A stretch of DNA of 64,000 nucleotides from Micromonospora pallida (GTDB taxonomy: Bacteria; Actinomycetota; Actinomycetes; Mycobacteriales; Micromonosporaceae): the NCBI RefSeq assembly GCF_900090325.1, contig NZ_FMHW01000002.1, forward strand, positions 4,713,001 through 4,777,000, read 5' to 3'. The translations under genes and the position numbers were made by a program. Positions 48,067-57,229 of the stretch are shown here, one piece after another; positions within the stretch are counted from its first letter, which is position 1; every line of letters begins with the position of its first letter. The notes under the pieces are model-generated. The model worked only from the letters and a program-made list of their open reading frames with translations, did no database searches and was not told where the DNA came from.

Positions 48067-48807
48067 TCAGACCAGGTCGAACTCGCGGGCCAGGTACTGG
48101 AACTTCTCGACGGTGAGCACGGTGGCCAGGATCTGCTCGTCCTCCGTCGAGAGGTCGTCCGCCTCGTCGTCGAGCACCTTGGCGAGGACCTGCCGGGCGG
48201 CATCCGGGTCGACGTGGCTCAGCGGCTCCTGCTGGGCGAGGTCCGGCTGGTCGCCGGTCCCGGTCTCCGGGTCGACCACCGGGTCGTACTCCGCCTCGGG
48301 GTGCTGACCGACGGACGGGTCATGGCCGTTGCCGTGATCCTGCTGCGTCCACTGGTCCTGCCCGGTGGTCCACTGGTCCGGCTCGACCCACTGGCCCTGT
48401 TCGTCGTAAAACTGCTCGTCGTAGGACTGCTCGTCGTAGGACTGCTCGTCGGCCTCCGGGTCCTGGTGGGCGGCGGCGGTCGTCCAGGTCTGCACCACCG
48501 AGTCGATCACGCGGGCCATGTCCGTCGCCGGCTCGTCCAACTCGTCGACGGCGAAGATCTCGACCGGCGGCAGCGAGCTGGTGTACTGGTAGACGGCGTC
48601 GTAGAAGTCAGCCAGCCACTCGTTGTTCTGGTACCAGTTCGGGTCGCCCCAGTTCTCGCCGAGCAGGCTGGGCAACAGCTCCCAACTCGTCTCCGGCTGC
48701 TCGGCGAGGATCCGGGCGGCGCTCACCGCCGTCCAGTTCAGGTAGTAGTGCGCCTCCTCCAGGCCGGCTGGTCCGGTGGGGTCGAAGGTCTCCGGGTAGT
48801 TGCTCAT
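48067..48807 (-). CDS. acidic hypothetical protein at the distal end of the eCIS operon
   Basis: This encodes 246 residues, very rich in Asp, Glu, Gln, Trp and Tyr. Residues about 1-110 look globular and helical (GLEEAHYYLNWTAVSAARIL, NNEWLADFYDAVYQY, DMARVIDSVVQTW). Residues 113-210 are a disordered acidic/Gln stretch with tandem DEQSYDEQSYDEQFYDEQ repeats. The last 35 residues form helices (ARQVLAKVLDDEADDLSTED). There is no signal peptide and I recognise no family. It is the last gene of the operon, 16 bp after the 471-residue unknown. Possible roles are an injected cargo, a cargo chaperone or an accessory factor; its charge and modular form fit cargo loading but prove nothing. Confidence 0.75.
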   Translation of the reverse strand: MSNYPETFDPTGPAGLEEAHYYLNWTAVSAARILAEQPETSWELLPSLLGENWGDPNWYQNNEWLADFYDAVYQYTSSLPPVEIFAVDELDEPATDMARVIDSVVQTWTTAAAHQDPEADEQSYDEQSYDEQFYDEQGQWVEPDQWTTGQDQWTQQDHGNGHDPSVGQHPEAEYDPVVDPETGTGDQPDLAQQEPLSHVDPDAARQVLAKVLDDEADDLSTEDEQILATVLTVEKFQYLAREFDLV

Positions 48808-48823
48808 CTCGGCTGCTCCCCTG

Positions 48824-50239
48824 TCAGGCCGTCACGGTGAAGTACTTGTTGCTGTCCTCGTCGAGCAGGCGCAGCACCGGGTTGCCGGACTGGTCGACGC
48901 CGAGCCGGAAGTTGCCGGTGTTGTCGTGGGACTGGGACTTGCCCACCACACCCGCGTGCTGGGCCCGCCAGCTGATCTTGACCTGGGCCCCGACCTGACC
49001 GTTGACCTCCTCGACCCGCGCGCCGAACCGCAGCGTCGACGTCTCGTGGAACCGGTTCTTGATCGCCTTGATGTCGTACTTGGTGCCGTCCTCGCCGACC
49101 ACGAGCGGATCCCCCGCGACGGTGTCCAGCACGGTGAGCGACACGTCCCGGAAGCTGGCGTACCGGACGCCGTTCTGTTGGACGACCTGGCGGTGGCCGC
49201 GCTGGTCGGGATCGGTGAAGTAGTGCACCAGGGTGTAGCGGAGCAGCAACAACACCCTGATCTTGGTGCGGACCTGGCTGCCCAGCACGGCGCCGTTGCG
49301 GATGTACTCCAGCCGCATCGCCCCCTGGCGGCCGTTCTGGCCCGCCCGGGCCACCACACCGTTGGCGGCGGCGCTGTCGACGGTGAGCGTGTCCGGGCCG
49401 TCGAGCTGGTCGAACCCGATCACCCGCAGGCTGTCGTGCTCGTGGGCGGCGAGCGCGTTCGCGGCCTGCCAGGGACTCCGGGTGATCTGGGTGGCGGTGA
49501 GCAGGGACACCCGGCCGGGGGCCGGGGCGTTCGCCGCGCCGATCAGGCTCGGCCGGTTGTGCACCCGTCCACTCAGCGGCGTGATGCGGAAGTGCTTCTC
49601 GGTCCGTCCCTCGCCGGGGGCGATCTCCAGCAGGCCGTTGCTGTGCACCAGGAACGCGCCGACGTCGTTGTGGTTCAGCGCGAGCGTGGCCCCCATGACG
49701 GTCTTGGCCTGGTGCTGGACCCGGTAGTTGATCCGGAAGTGCGGCAGCCCGCCGGTCACCGGCGTGACGTCGAAGGCGAGGCTGCCGACCTCGTTGAACT
49801 TGTTGAACGGGTTCCGGCCCCGGCCGGTGGCCATCAGCGAGATGCTCAGTCCCGAGATGCCCCACATCGGGTAGTCGGCGAGCGCGTTCAGGTGGCGGTC
49901 CTTCAGGTCCTGGCCGGCCTTCGGCACGTAGTCGAAGGTGGTGAACCGCACCAGCAGTTCCACACAGACCCGCTTCCGGTCGGTCACGCCGACCTTGCCC
50001 CGGCGCAGGTAGCGCAGCCAGTACACGTGCTCCACGGACTGGCTGCCCCGGACCATGACGACCTGCTTCTCCCCGAGCGGGTTCGGCGACGCCAGCATGT
50101 CCAGCGGCATCTCCTTCTCGAAGCGGGCGTCGTTGAAGCCGGTGACCTGGAACAGACCTTCGGTCAGACCGCGTGCCTGCCCGGTGATGAATCCGGTCAG
50201 GCCGGCGGTGGTGTTCAGTACGATGGCTGCTTCTGCCAC
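48824..50239 (-). CDS. unrecognised eCIS-operon protein (471 aa)
   Basis: This encodes 471 residues from GTG 50239, with GGAGGT upstream. It is largely beta-strand rich, for example KQVVMVRGSQSVEHVYWLRY, RVCVELLVRFTTFDYV, LPHFRINYRVQHQAKTVMG and IRVLLLLRYTLVHYF. The mildly hydrophobic N-terminus (VLNTTAGLTGFITG) is not a clear signal peptide. I do not recognise it. It follows the CisA-like membrane protein gene by 125 bp. It might be a tail-fibre-like, capping or cargo protein; the conserved operon position is the only support. The gap contains no gene but may hold a promoter for the two distal genes. Confidence 0.75.
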   Translation of the reverse strand: MAEAAIVLNTTAGLTGFITGQARGLTEGLFQVTGFNDARFEKEMPLDMLASPNPLGEKQVVMVRGSQSVEHVYWLRYLRRGKVGVTDRKRVCVELLVRFTTFDYVPKAGQDLKDRHLNALADYPMWGISGLSISLMATGRGRNPFNKFNEVGSLAFDVTPVTGGLPHFRINYRVQHQAKTVMGATLALNHNDVGAFLVHSNGLLEIAPGEGRTEKHFRITPLSGRVHNRPSLIGAANAPAPGRVSLLTATQITRSPWQAANALAAHEHDSLRVIGFDQLDGPDTLTVDSAAANGVVARAGQNGRQGAMRLEYIRNGAVLGSQVRTKIRVLLLLRYTLVHYFTDPDQRGHRQVVQQNGVRYASFRDVSLTVLDTVAGDPLVVGEDGTKYDIKAIKNRFHETSTLRFGARVEEVNGQVGAQVKISWRAQHAGVVGKSQSHDNTGNFRLGVDQSGNPVLRLLDEDSNKYFTVTA

Positions 50240-50364
50240 GGACGTACCTCCGTCTCAGGTGGACCGCCGGACGGATGGCCGACGGTGGTGGTCGAGGTAG
50301 TGGCGCGGCGGACCGCGCCACCGGGATGTGATGGCCCAGCGAGCCGCGCCACCGGGGAGCGGTG

Positions 50365-52404
50365 TCACTCCCGGGCGAAGAACTCGAGTTCGCTGACGGC
50401 CACGTCGGTGCCCTTCTCCGCTCGGTACACGTCGGTGACCTGGATCTGCACGCTGGTGACCCCCTTGGCGGCGGTCAGCGTGAGGGTCTGCGGCTCGCCG
50501 GTGTCCTGCACGGTCAGCGTGTCCGAGCGGTTGGTGGACCAGACCAGGTGCAACTTCGCCGGCCGGTGCGAGGCGGTGTAGTCCTCCGCCGTACCGGCGA
50601 TGACGATGAGCCGTTCCAGGTCGACCTCGGCCCCGAAGCGCAGGGTCACCGTGGGCGGCCGTTCGGCGTTCCAGCGGACCTGCCAGTGCGTGTTGCGGTA
50701 CTGATCGACGGTGAGGTCCGGCCCGTGCTCGGAGACCGACGCGCTCCCCGTCACCTCCACCGGCCGGGCCGCCACGAACCGGGGGTTGAGCTTCCGGTCG
50801 ACCCAGGCACGGGCGTCCCGCACCGGCGGCATGACCACCGCGTTCACCCGTTCCCGCAGCGGCGGATAGATCAGGTACGCAATGCCGAGCGCGAAGAGCA
50901 GCATCGCGGCGACCGCGTTCGCCCGCTGGTAGACGCGGTGGAGCACGCCGACGGCACCACCGCCCGAGCCCCCGCCTGGGGTGCCCGGACGGGTGCCCGC
51001 CGCGGTGACCTTCGGGCCGCGCCGGGGCAGCAGCCGTTGCCACCACCGACGGCGGACCACCTCGGCGGTACGCAGCGAGTCGCCGCAGCGGCTACAGAAC
51101 CGGCGGGTCGGCGGGTTGCCCTCGCCGCACTCGCCGCAGATCAGATCACCCGGTTCCAGCCGGCGGGTCGGAGCGCGTCGGCCGGTGGTGGTGGTCCGGG
51201 GCCGGACCGGCTGGGGCGTCACCTCCTCCGGTTCGGAGCCGACCGGGGAACCGGCGCGGGGCCGCCCGGAGGTCCGCCCTGCGGTCGTCCGCCCGGCCGG
51301 GCTGGCCGGGTCCGCGCCGGTCGCTACCAGAGGGCTGGTGTGCGGTGCGGCGAGCGCACGCCGGGGCCGCATGGACTCCGACGGCTCCTCGTCCGGACCG
51401 TCGGTTCGGTCCGTCGCGTCGGTCGGTTTCGACCCGACGGCGGTGACCTCGACCGCGTCGTCCAGCTCGTGCTCCGGATCCGCGCCGACCAACTCGGCGT
51501 CGCTGCCGGACTCCCGGTCGTTCCCGGGCTCGCCGGGTGCCGGACGCGTCGGACCGGGCGGCGGGCCGTCGGGCACGCCGAGCCGGGCGCCGGCGGGACG
51601 TTCGACCGGTCGGGGCAGCCGCGCGTTCGCCACTCCCGGTGGCGGTGGGGGCAGGCGGCGCGGCGGCGCACCCACACCCGGCGGCTTCGGGCCCGGCGCG
51701 TCGGCCAGCCCGAGCGGACCGGAGCGGAGCCCGGGGGCCGCCCCACCGCCGGTGCCGGGCGGGCCAGGGCGAACTCCCGGTACGCCCGCGCCGCCGGTGC
51801 CCGGCGGGCCGGGACGGACGGTCGGGGCAGCCGGGCCAGCGGTGCCCGGCGTAGCCGGACGAACGCCCGGCGGACCGGGGCGGCGTGGGGCCGCCGAGGC
51901 AGTGCCGGGCGGGCCGGGACGCACCCCCGGAGACGATCCCGGCCCGCTGCTTCCCGGCGGACCGGGACGGGACACCCCGGGCGGACCGGGACGAGACGCA
52001 CCCGGCGGGCCAGAGCGGGACACCCCGGGCGGACCGGTACGGGGACCGGGCGGCGATCCCGGGCGGCCGGTGCCGGGTGGACCCGGTCGGGCCCCACCGG
52101 GTCCACCCGGCACCCCGGGGGGACCACCCAACCCCGGGCGGGCTCCCGCCCCTCGCGTGGACCCGTCCGAGACCCGGACCACGCCCTGGTCGACCGGGGA
52201 ACCGCCCGGGGCCGGCGCGATCACCCCGGCGATGCGTTGCAGCAGGGTCGGACGCAGACGGTGCTCCGGCTCGGGCTCCGGCTCGGGCGCCTCGGTGATC
52301 TTCGGCGTGGTCTTCTCGCCGGTCCACTCCAGGAAACTCCCACAGGAACCGCAGAAGGTGTCCGCGTCACCGTTGTGATTGCCGCACTCACGACAGACGA
52401 TCAC
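50365..52404 (-). CDS. CisA-like zinc-ribbon/TM/discoidin membrane protein
   Basis: This encodes 679 residues. Two zinc ribbons are visible: VCRECGNHNGDADTFCGSCG at the N-terminus and ICGECGEGNPPTRRFCSRCG near 445-465. Between them lies a collagen-like Pro/Gly-rich stretch (about 70-300). A single transmembrane helix (AVAAMLLFALGIAYLIYPPL, about 515-535) is followed by an F5/8 type C (discoidin)-like domain outside the membrane (ASVSEHGPDLTVDQYRNTHW to ISELEFFARE-type ending). The layout recalls CisA, the membrane protein reported for Streptomyces contractile injection systems, which links the intracellular particle to the membrane and to cell death. That match is by layout and memory. It overlaps the tail protein I gene by 17 nt. 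Confidence 0.82.
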   Translation of the reverse strand: MIVCRECGNHNGDADTFCGSCGSFLEWTGEKTTPKITEAPEPEPEPEHRLRPTLLQRIAGVIAPAPGGSPVDQGVVRVSDGSTRGAGARPGLGGPPGVPGGPGGARPGPPGTGRPGSPPGPRTGPPGVSRSGPPGASRPGPPGVSRPGPPGSSGPGSSPGVRPGPPGTASAAPRRPGPPGVRPATPGTAGPAAPTVRPGPPGTGGAGVPGVRPGPPGTGGGAAPGLRSGPLGLADAPGPKPPGVGAPPRRLPPPPPGVANARLPRPVERPAGARLGVPDGPPPGPTRPAPGEPGNDRESGSDAELVGADPEHELDDAVEVTAVGSKPTDATDRTDGPDEEPSESMRPRRALAAPHTSPLVATGADPASPAGRTTAGRTSGRPRAGSPVGSEPEEVTPQPVRPRTTTTGRRAPTRRLEPGDLICGECGEGNPPTRRFCSRCGDSLRTAEVVRRRWWQRLLPRRGPKVTAAGTRPGTPGGGSGGGAVGVLHRVYQRANAVAAMLLFALGIAYLIYPPLRERVNAVVMPPVRDARAWVDRKLNPRFVAARPVEVTGSASVSEHGPDLTVDQYRNTHWQVRWNAERPPTVTLRFGAEVDLERLIVIAGTAEDYTASHRPAKLHLVWSTNRSDTLTVQDTGEPQTLTLTAAKGVTSVQIQVTDVYRAEKGTDVAVSELEFFARE

Positions 52405-52936
52405 GGCCGAGCACCTCCAGGGTCGTCGCGACGTGGGCCGGCACGGCCGCGCGGATCAGCTCCGCCAGGGCGTACCGGGCGACCCGGTCGGGTTCGGCCA
52501 CCCGGACGCGGACGTGCAGCCGGGGCGGCGGGACCGGCCCGGTGTCCGGTCGCGGGTGGGTCGACCAGGAGACCTCGGCCGAGTCCACGATCTCCACCTC
52601 GCCGTCGGTGGCCAGTTCCAGCAGCATCCGGAGCCCGCTCACGGTGCCGCGGAGCCGGTGCGCGGTGGCTGCGGCGGCGACCATCGCGCGCTGCCGTTCC
52701 ACCGGCCAGTTCTCGTCCAGGTGCGCGCCGACCCACTCGCCGAGCCAGAGCAGAAAGTCCGGCGGCGTCAACCAGGGATCGAGGTACGCCTCGAGGCAGT
52801 CCAGGGTGGACACCACCGGGGCGAGCACCTCGTCCAGGCCCTCGGTCCAGCGGACCAGCAGGTCGTCCTCCTGCAACAGGGCGGGCAGGAACCCGGCGAC
52901 CGGGTACGGCATCCGTACGTCGACCAGGCCGCGCAT
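52388..52936 (-). CDS. phage tail protein I-like baseplate component (Afp12-type)
   Basis: This encodes 182 residues. The N-terminal PYPVAGFLPALLQEDDLLVR, then LDCLEAYLDPWLTPPDFLLW and MVAAAATAHRLRGTVSGLRM, match the tail protein domain (TIGR02242/gpI-like) found in eCIS and contractile tails, where it joins the baseplate wedge to the tail fibres. Its ATG overlaps the baseplate J stop by one nt (TGATG). It ends inside the next gene's start, consistent with strict stoichiometric coupling. Confidence 0.88.
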   Translation of the reverse strand: MRGLVDVRMPYPVAGFLPALLQEDDLLVRWTEGLDEVLAPVVSTLDCLEAYLDPWLTPPDFLLWLGEWVGAHLDENWPVERQRAMVAAAATAHRLRGTVSGLRMLLELATDGEVEIVDSAEVSWSTHPRPDTGPVPPPRLHVRVRVAEPDRVARYALAELIRAAVPAHVATTLEVLGRDRLS

Positions 52937-54876
52937 CAGTGCTCCTCGACCCGGAGCTGGTGGTCGAAGGAGAAGACCAGGCTGTCCGGTTCCAGGTCGA
53001 TCCGGCCCGCCTCGGCGCCCCGTTCCCCGGTCACCGGGTTGGCGGTGAACAGCCGCAGGTCCTCGACCAGCTCCACGCCCCGGACCCGTTGCAGCACGGC
53101 GAAGAGTTCCCCGGCCTGCACCGGACGGCCGAACGGCCAGCCCCGCCCGTCCGGACCGCCGCCGGCCAGCGGGCTGAGGAAGCCGTACAGGGCGGCCAGG
53201 CCGTCCTCGCGGACCCGGTCGACGCGGACCCGGGGCCGGGCGACCACCCTGGCCACCACGGTCACTCCCCGGTAGCGGGGCGGCTCGACGACCACCCGGG
53301 TGCCGATCAGCCGGGTGGCGTCCAGCCGCTCGGCCACCCGGGTCAGGCTCGCCTCGGCCGGGATCAGGTCCTCCAGTCGCAGCCGGCCGTGCTCAACCGG
53401 GGCCGCCGGCACCACCAGGATCCGGGCCACCGGCGGGCCGTCGCCGTCGCTCGGTACGCAGCGCACCCGGGCCAGTTCGGGGGCCGCCTCGCGGGCCAGC
53501 ACCTCGTGGTCCTCGGCGGTCACCGCCCGGTCCCGGCTGCGTAGCGTCAGCGGGCCCCGGCGGCGGGCCTCGTCCAGGGTCTCGCCGTCCACGCCGCCGC
53601 CGGCCGGGTGGCGGTTCTCCACCCCGGCGACGTACGGGACGCTGGTGCGCAACGCGCGGACCGCACCGGCGGCGACGTTGCCCCGGCTGCCGCCACCGAC
53701 CGCGTAGCGGCGCAACCGCAGCCGACTGCCCCGGGCCGGTACGGCGCCGTGGCGGCGCAGCGTGCCGTCCGGCTGACGGACCGCCGGGCCGAACACGACC
53801 TCCCCGGTCACCCCGTCGAGCAGGAAGTGCCGGTCGTCCGGGCCGCTGCCGGCGAAGTGGCGGACCGGGGTCCACGGCTGCCAGCCGTCGTCGGAGCTGA
53901 CCTCGAGGACCGGGTCACCGAGGTTGGCCAGCACCGGTCGGCGGGACAGCGCGAACCGCTGGCCGGGCACCCCCTCCGAGTCGCCGATCTCCTCGTCGTC
54001 GACCAGGTCGGCGTGCACGGCCTCGGTGGTACCGCCGACGGTGTTGGCGGCCAGGCCGAGGATCACCGGGGTGGCGCTGTAGGCGGGCTGGCCCTCCTCG
54101 GGCTCCACCACCCGGGCCCGCAACCACCCGGCGAGGACGCCGTCGACCAGGGTGGCCTGGTGCCCCTCGGGTACGTGCAGCAGGATCGCCCCGGGCCGGT
54201 TGAGCGCGCCGGTCTCGTCCAGGCTGACCTCGCACTCCCGCCAGCCGTCGGCGACCCGCGCGTCCCAGCGCAGCGGCGGGTGCTGCGGGTTGACCCCGAC
54301 GCCGTCCACCCGTCCCTCGAACTCCAGGCGCACCGCGCAGCCACCCACCGGCCGGTCCAGGCCGACCAGCAGTTCGTCGCCGGGCTGCGGTACGGCGGAG
54401 AAGGCCGCCACCGGGCCGCCGAGTTCCAGGGCGGCGGTCTGGTCGGTGGTTCCCTCGGCGGTGCGGACGCGTAGCTGGGTCAGGGCGCAGGGCGGCACGG
54501 TGAGGTCGGCCAGGGTGGTGAAGACCAGCGGGTCGTCGCCGTCGGCGACGGTGACCGCCCGGGTGCCCGCCGGGACGACCTGGGTGGCCCGGGCCGGCGT
54601 GGAGAGCCAGAACGTCAGCGGGGTACGGGCCGGGGTGGGCGGCACCAGGCGCACCCCGACCAGTTCCAGGAACTTGACGTAGAGCCGGTCGGGCACCCGG
54701 TTGAGCCGGTAGATGAGCTGGTCGGTGAGGGACGCGAAGGTCTCGATCAGGGTCACGCCGGGGTCGGCCGGATGCAGGTCGGTCCACTCCGGGCAGCGGT
54801 CGGCGATCAGCCGGCGCGCGTCGGCGACCAGGTCGTCGTAGCCGCGGTCGTCGAGGGCGGGGGCGGGCAGCGCCAT
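52936..54876 (-). CDS. baseplate J-like protein
   Basis: This encodes 646 residues from ATG 54876. The opening LDDRGYDDLVADARRLIADR and WTDLHPADPGVTLIETFASL is the hallmark of eCIS baseplate J/gp6-like proteins, and TDQLIYRLNRVPDRLYVKFL follows. The later GSRLRLRRYAVGGGSRGNVA and ENRHPAGGGVDGETLDEARR, then LTLRSRDRAVTAEDHEVLAR, are the second conserved block. It forms the baseplate wedge that triggers sheath contraction. It is coupled at both ends by TGATG overlaps with gp25 and tail protein I. Confidence 0.93.
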   Translation of the reverse strand: MALPAPALDDRGYDDLVADARRLIADRCPEWTDLHPADPGVTLIETFASLTDQLIYRLNRVPDRLYVKFLELVGVRLVPPTPARTPLTFWLSTPARATQVVPAGTRAVTVADGDDPLVFTTLADLTVPPCALTQLRVRTAEGTTDQTAALELGGPVAAFSAVPQPGDELLVGLDRPVGGCAVRLEFEGRVDGVGVNPQHPPLRWDARVADGWRECEVSLDETGALNRPGAILLHVPEGHQATLVDGVLAGWLRARVVEPEEGQPAYSATPVILGLAANTVGGTTEAVHADLVDDEEIGDSEGVPGQRFALSRRPVLANLGDPVLEVSSDDGWQPWTPVRHFAGSGPDDRHFLLDGVTGEVVFGPAVRQPDGTLRRHGAVPARGSRLRLRRYAVGGGSRGNVAAGAVRALRTSVPYVAGVENRHPAGGGVDGETLDEARRRGPLTLRSRDRAVTAEDHEVLAREAAPELARVRCVPSDGDGPPVARILVVPAAPVEHGRLRLEDLIPAEASLTRVAERLDATRLIGTRVVVEPPRYRGVTVVARVVARPRVRVDRVREDGLAALYGFLSPLAGGGPDGRGWPFGRPVQAGELFAVLQRVRGVELVEDLRLFTANPVTGERGAEAGRIDLEPDSLVFSFDHQLRVEEH

Positions 54877-55301
54877 CAGTTCGGCACCTCCGCCCCGGTC
54901 GGGGCCTCGTCGCCGGGCAGGGTCCGCAGGTCGAGCTGGAGGCTGTACGGGTCCTCGGTGCCGCGTACCCGGTAGCGGATGTCGATGTGCAGCAGCCCGT
55001 CGCCGGTCGGGTCGTCGGTGACGGCGACCTCGTCGATCTCGGCCCGGGGTTCCCACCGGTCCAGCGCGGTACGGATCTCCACCGCGACCGCCCGCCGGGT
55101 CGCGGCGGTGGCCGGCTCGAAGACGAAGTCACGCAGCCGGGAGCCGAACTCCGGCCGCATCGGGCGTTCGCCGGGGTAGGTCGCCAGGATCACGTGCATC
55201 GCCTGCTCGAGCAGGGCGGTCCCGCTGACCGTGGCGAGCCCGCCGTGGGGTTGGACGCGCAGCGGGAAGGCACACCCGGTGCCGATGACGTCGGTCTGCA
55301 T
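54876..55301 (-). CDS. gp25/GPW baseplate wedge protein
   Basis: This encodes 141 residues from ATG 55301, with AGGAG upstream. The gp25-like lysozyme-fold core is present: the N-terminal GTGCAFPLRVQPHGG, ALLEQAMHVILATYPGERPM, and the conserved RPEFGSRLRDFVFEP, followed by VEIRTALDRWEPR. In contractile tails this small protein initiates sheath assembly at the baseplate. Its stop overlaps the baseplate J start. Confidence 0.93.
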   Translation of the reverse strand: MQTDVIGTGCAFPLRVQPHGGLATVSGTALLEQAMHVILATYPGERPMRPEFGSRLRDFVFEPATAATRRAVAVEIRTALDRWEPRAEIDEVAVTDDPTGDGLLHIDIRYRVRGTEDPYSLQLDLRTLPGDEAPTGAEVPN

Positions 55302-55309
55302 GGCACTCC

Positions 55310-57229
55310 TCAGTTGAGCTGGATGGGTTTGCCCTTGATGGCGGTCGCCGCGGTGCCGCTGATGTTGATCTGCGTACCGTCGATGTCGACCGTCTTGGCC
55401 TTGAGCTTCAGGCTGGTGCCGCCGTCGAGGGTCAGGCTGCCGCCGGGGCCGGCCTTGATCTCCACGGCGGTCTGCCCGGTGCACTCGATGACCAGCTTCC
55501 CGGGCTTGTCCGGGGCGCAGCGCAGGGTGACCTCGCCGGCCACCTGGTCCATCGTGAGAGCGAGCTTGTCGTCCTTGGTGCCAAGGACCAGGTTCGCGGC
55601 GGTGGGCTGACCCTTGCCGCCGGGCGGCACCTCGTCGTGGAAGACCAGCCGGTTGCCGGACGGCGAGAGCAGCCCACGCCGGATCACCGAACCGGTCTGG
55701 CCGACCGACTTGACGCCGCTCGTACCCGGTTTCGTGGACGAGGTCTGCGCGCCGTCCAGTCCGTACCCGGTGTGCGTACTGGGCAGGCTGCCCAGCACGT
55801 ACGGCCGGCGCACGTCGCCGAACTCGAAGGCGACGAGGACCTGGTCGCCCGGCTCGGGGACGAAGAACGCTCCGCCGACCGGGCCGGCGAAGAGCTGCCC
55901 GACCGGCGCCCAGTCGGTCTCGTGCTCCGGCGACAGCCAGGGCAGGACGAGCTTCACCCGGCCCAGGTCCTGTGGGTCCCGGACGTTGCTGACCACCCCG
56001 CAGACCACCCCGTCGATCCGGCCGGACCCGGTGTCGCCGGTGTCGGTGAGGCCGAGCAGCGACCGGTCCTGGGTGCCGCCGACGGTGAACTCAGTGCGGT
56101 ACCCGTCGGCGGTCTCGTCGAAGACGTGCCGGGCGGCGCTGAGCGTCCAGGTGCCGGCGAACGGGGCCGGTACCCCGTCCACCCGGACCGCCGCTCCGGC
56201 GACCAGCCGGGCGTCGCCGAGCGCCTCCCCCTCGGCCTCGGCGAACGAGCCACCGACGCTGGCCGCGAGGCTCGCCGCCACCGCCCGGACGGCGCCGTCG
56301 GCCCGGTCCGGGACCGGCAGGCCCCGACCGACCAGGACGTGCGCCCGAGGCCCCGGGGCCGGCCCGACGTCACCGACGGCGCTGTTGCCGGCGCGCGGCG
56401 GGGCCGGCGCGGCCCGGGGCACGAAGAGGTCGGCGGCGTCCGCCGGGGTCCGGCCCGCGCCCAGGCTCACCCCGTCGGCGGTGGTCGCGGTACGGCTCGC
56501 GACCACCGTCGCCGCGACCGGGTCCCAGGCCCGCACCTCGACCTCGGGAGCGAGGTTGCCCGCGGTGACCCGGGGCAGGAACCGGCGCAGGTTGCCCCGG
56601 AAGGTCAGCGGCAGCGGGGTGCCGGCCCGGCCGGCGGTGGTGGCCCGCCGGAAGTGGAACTGATCGCCGTCGGCACCGACCTCGTAGCCGAGTTCGCGGG
56701 CCCGGCCGGACAGGAACTCCCAGTCGGTCTGGTCGACCTGGGCGAGATGGGCGAGCGTGCCGCCGGTCGCGTCGATGGTGCCGACGGTGAGTTTGGCGTC
56801 GGTGGCGACCTGGCGGGCGATGTCGGAGTCGGACTGGTTGAGGAAGGTACGGGTCCGGCGGACCCGGTGCAGCCGGTGGTCGTGGGTGTAGCCGCGCACC
56901 ACCACGTACGCGGTGAGGTCGACGAAACGGCCCTCCAGGGCGGTCACCTCGCCACTGACCAGCCGGTGCTCGGCCGCGCCGTTCTGGGTGGGGCCGAAGA
57001 CCCGCACCGCCGTGCCGAGTTCGAGACCGGCCCGGGTGAGCAGGTCGCCGTCCAGGTCGGCGAAGGTCAGCTCGAACATGTCCGGCAGCGAGAGCTGGGT
57101 GTCCACCACCACCCGGACGAGAGCGGCGGCGATCGGCGACGGCAGGTCCCGGTCGGCCGTGCCGGTGGTGACCCGGGGACGCAGGGCGGTCGTACCCCAG
57201 AGCAGGTGGTGCCGGTCGACGTTGCTCAT
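55310..57229 (-). CDS. VgrG-like central spike protein (Afp8-type)
   Basis: This encodes 639 residues from ATG 57229 (ATGA overlap with the upstream gene). The N-terminal part has the gp27-like domains, including TRTFLNQSDSDIARQVATDA and VDQTDWEFLSGRARELGYEV. The middle is an OB-fold gp5 region (VRDPQDLGRVKLVLPWLSPE, AFFVPEPGDQVLVAFEFGDV, RRPYVLGSL). The C-terminus is a triple-stranded beta-helix needle (VTLRCAPDKPGKLVIECTGQ, SLTLDGGTSLKLKAKTVDID). It sits under the tube and pierces the target membrane. No enzymatic extension is seen after the needle. Confidence 0.93.
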   Translation of the reverse strand: MSNVDRHHLLWGTTALRPRVTTGTADRDLPSPIAAALVRVVVDTQLSLPDMFELTFADLDGDLLTRAGLELGTAVRVFGPTQNGAAEHRLVSGEVTALEGRFVDLTAYVVVRGYTHDHRLHRVRRTRTFLNQSDSDIARQVATDAKLTVGTIDATGGTLAHLAQVDQTDWEFLSGRARELGYEVGADGDQFHFRRATTAGRAGTPLPLTFRGNLRRFLPRVTAGNLAPEVEVRAWDPVAATVVASRTATTADGVSLGAGRTPADAADLFVPRAAPAPPRAGNSAVGDVGPAPGPRAHVLVGRGLPVPDRADGAVRAVAASLAASVGGSFAEAEGEALGDARLVAGAAVRVDGVPAPFAGTWTLSAARHVFDETADGYRTEFTVGGTQDRSLLGLTDTGDTGSGRIDGVVCGVVSNVRDPQDLGRVKLVLPWLSPEHETDWAPVGQLFAGPVGGAFFVPEPGDQVLVAFEFGDVRRPYVLGSLPSTHTGYGLDGAQTSSTKPGTSGVKSVGQTGSVIRRGLLSPSGNRLVFHDEVPPGGKGQPTAANLVLGTKDDKLALTMDQVAGEVTLRCAPDKPGKLVIECTGQTAVEIKAGPGGSLTLDGGTSLKLKAKTVDIDGTQINISGTAATAIKGKPIQLN

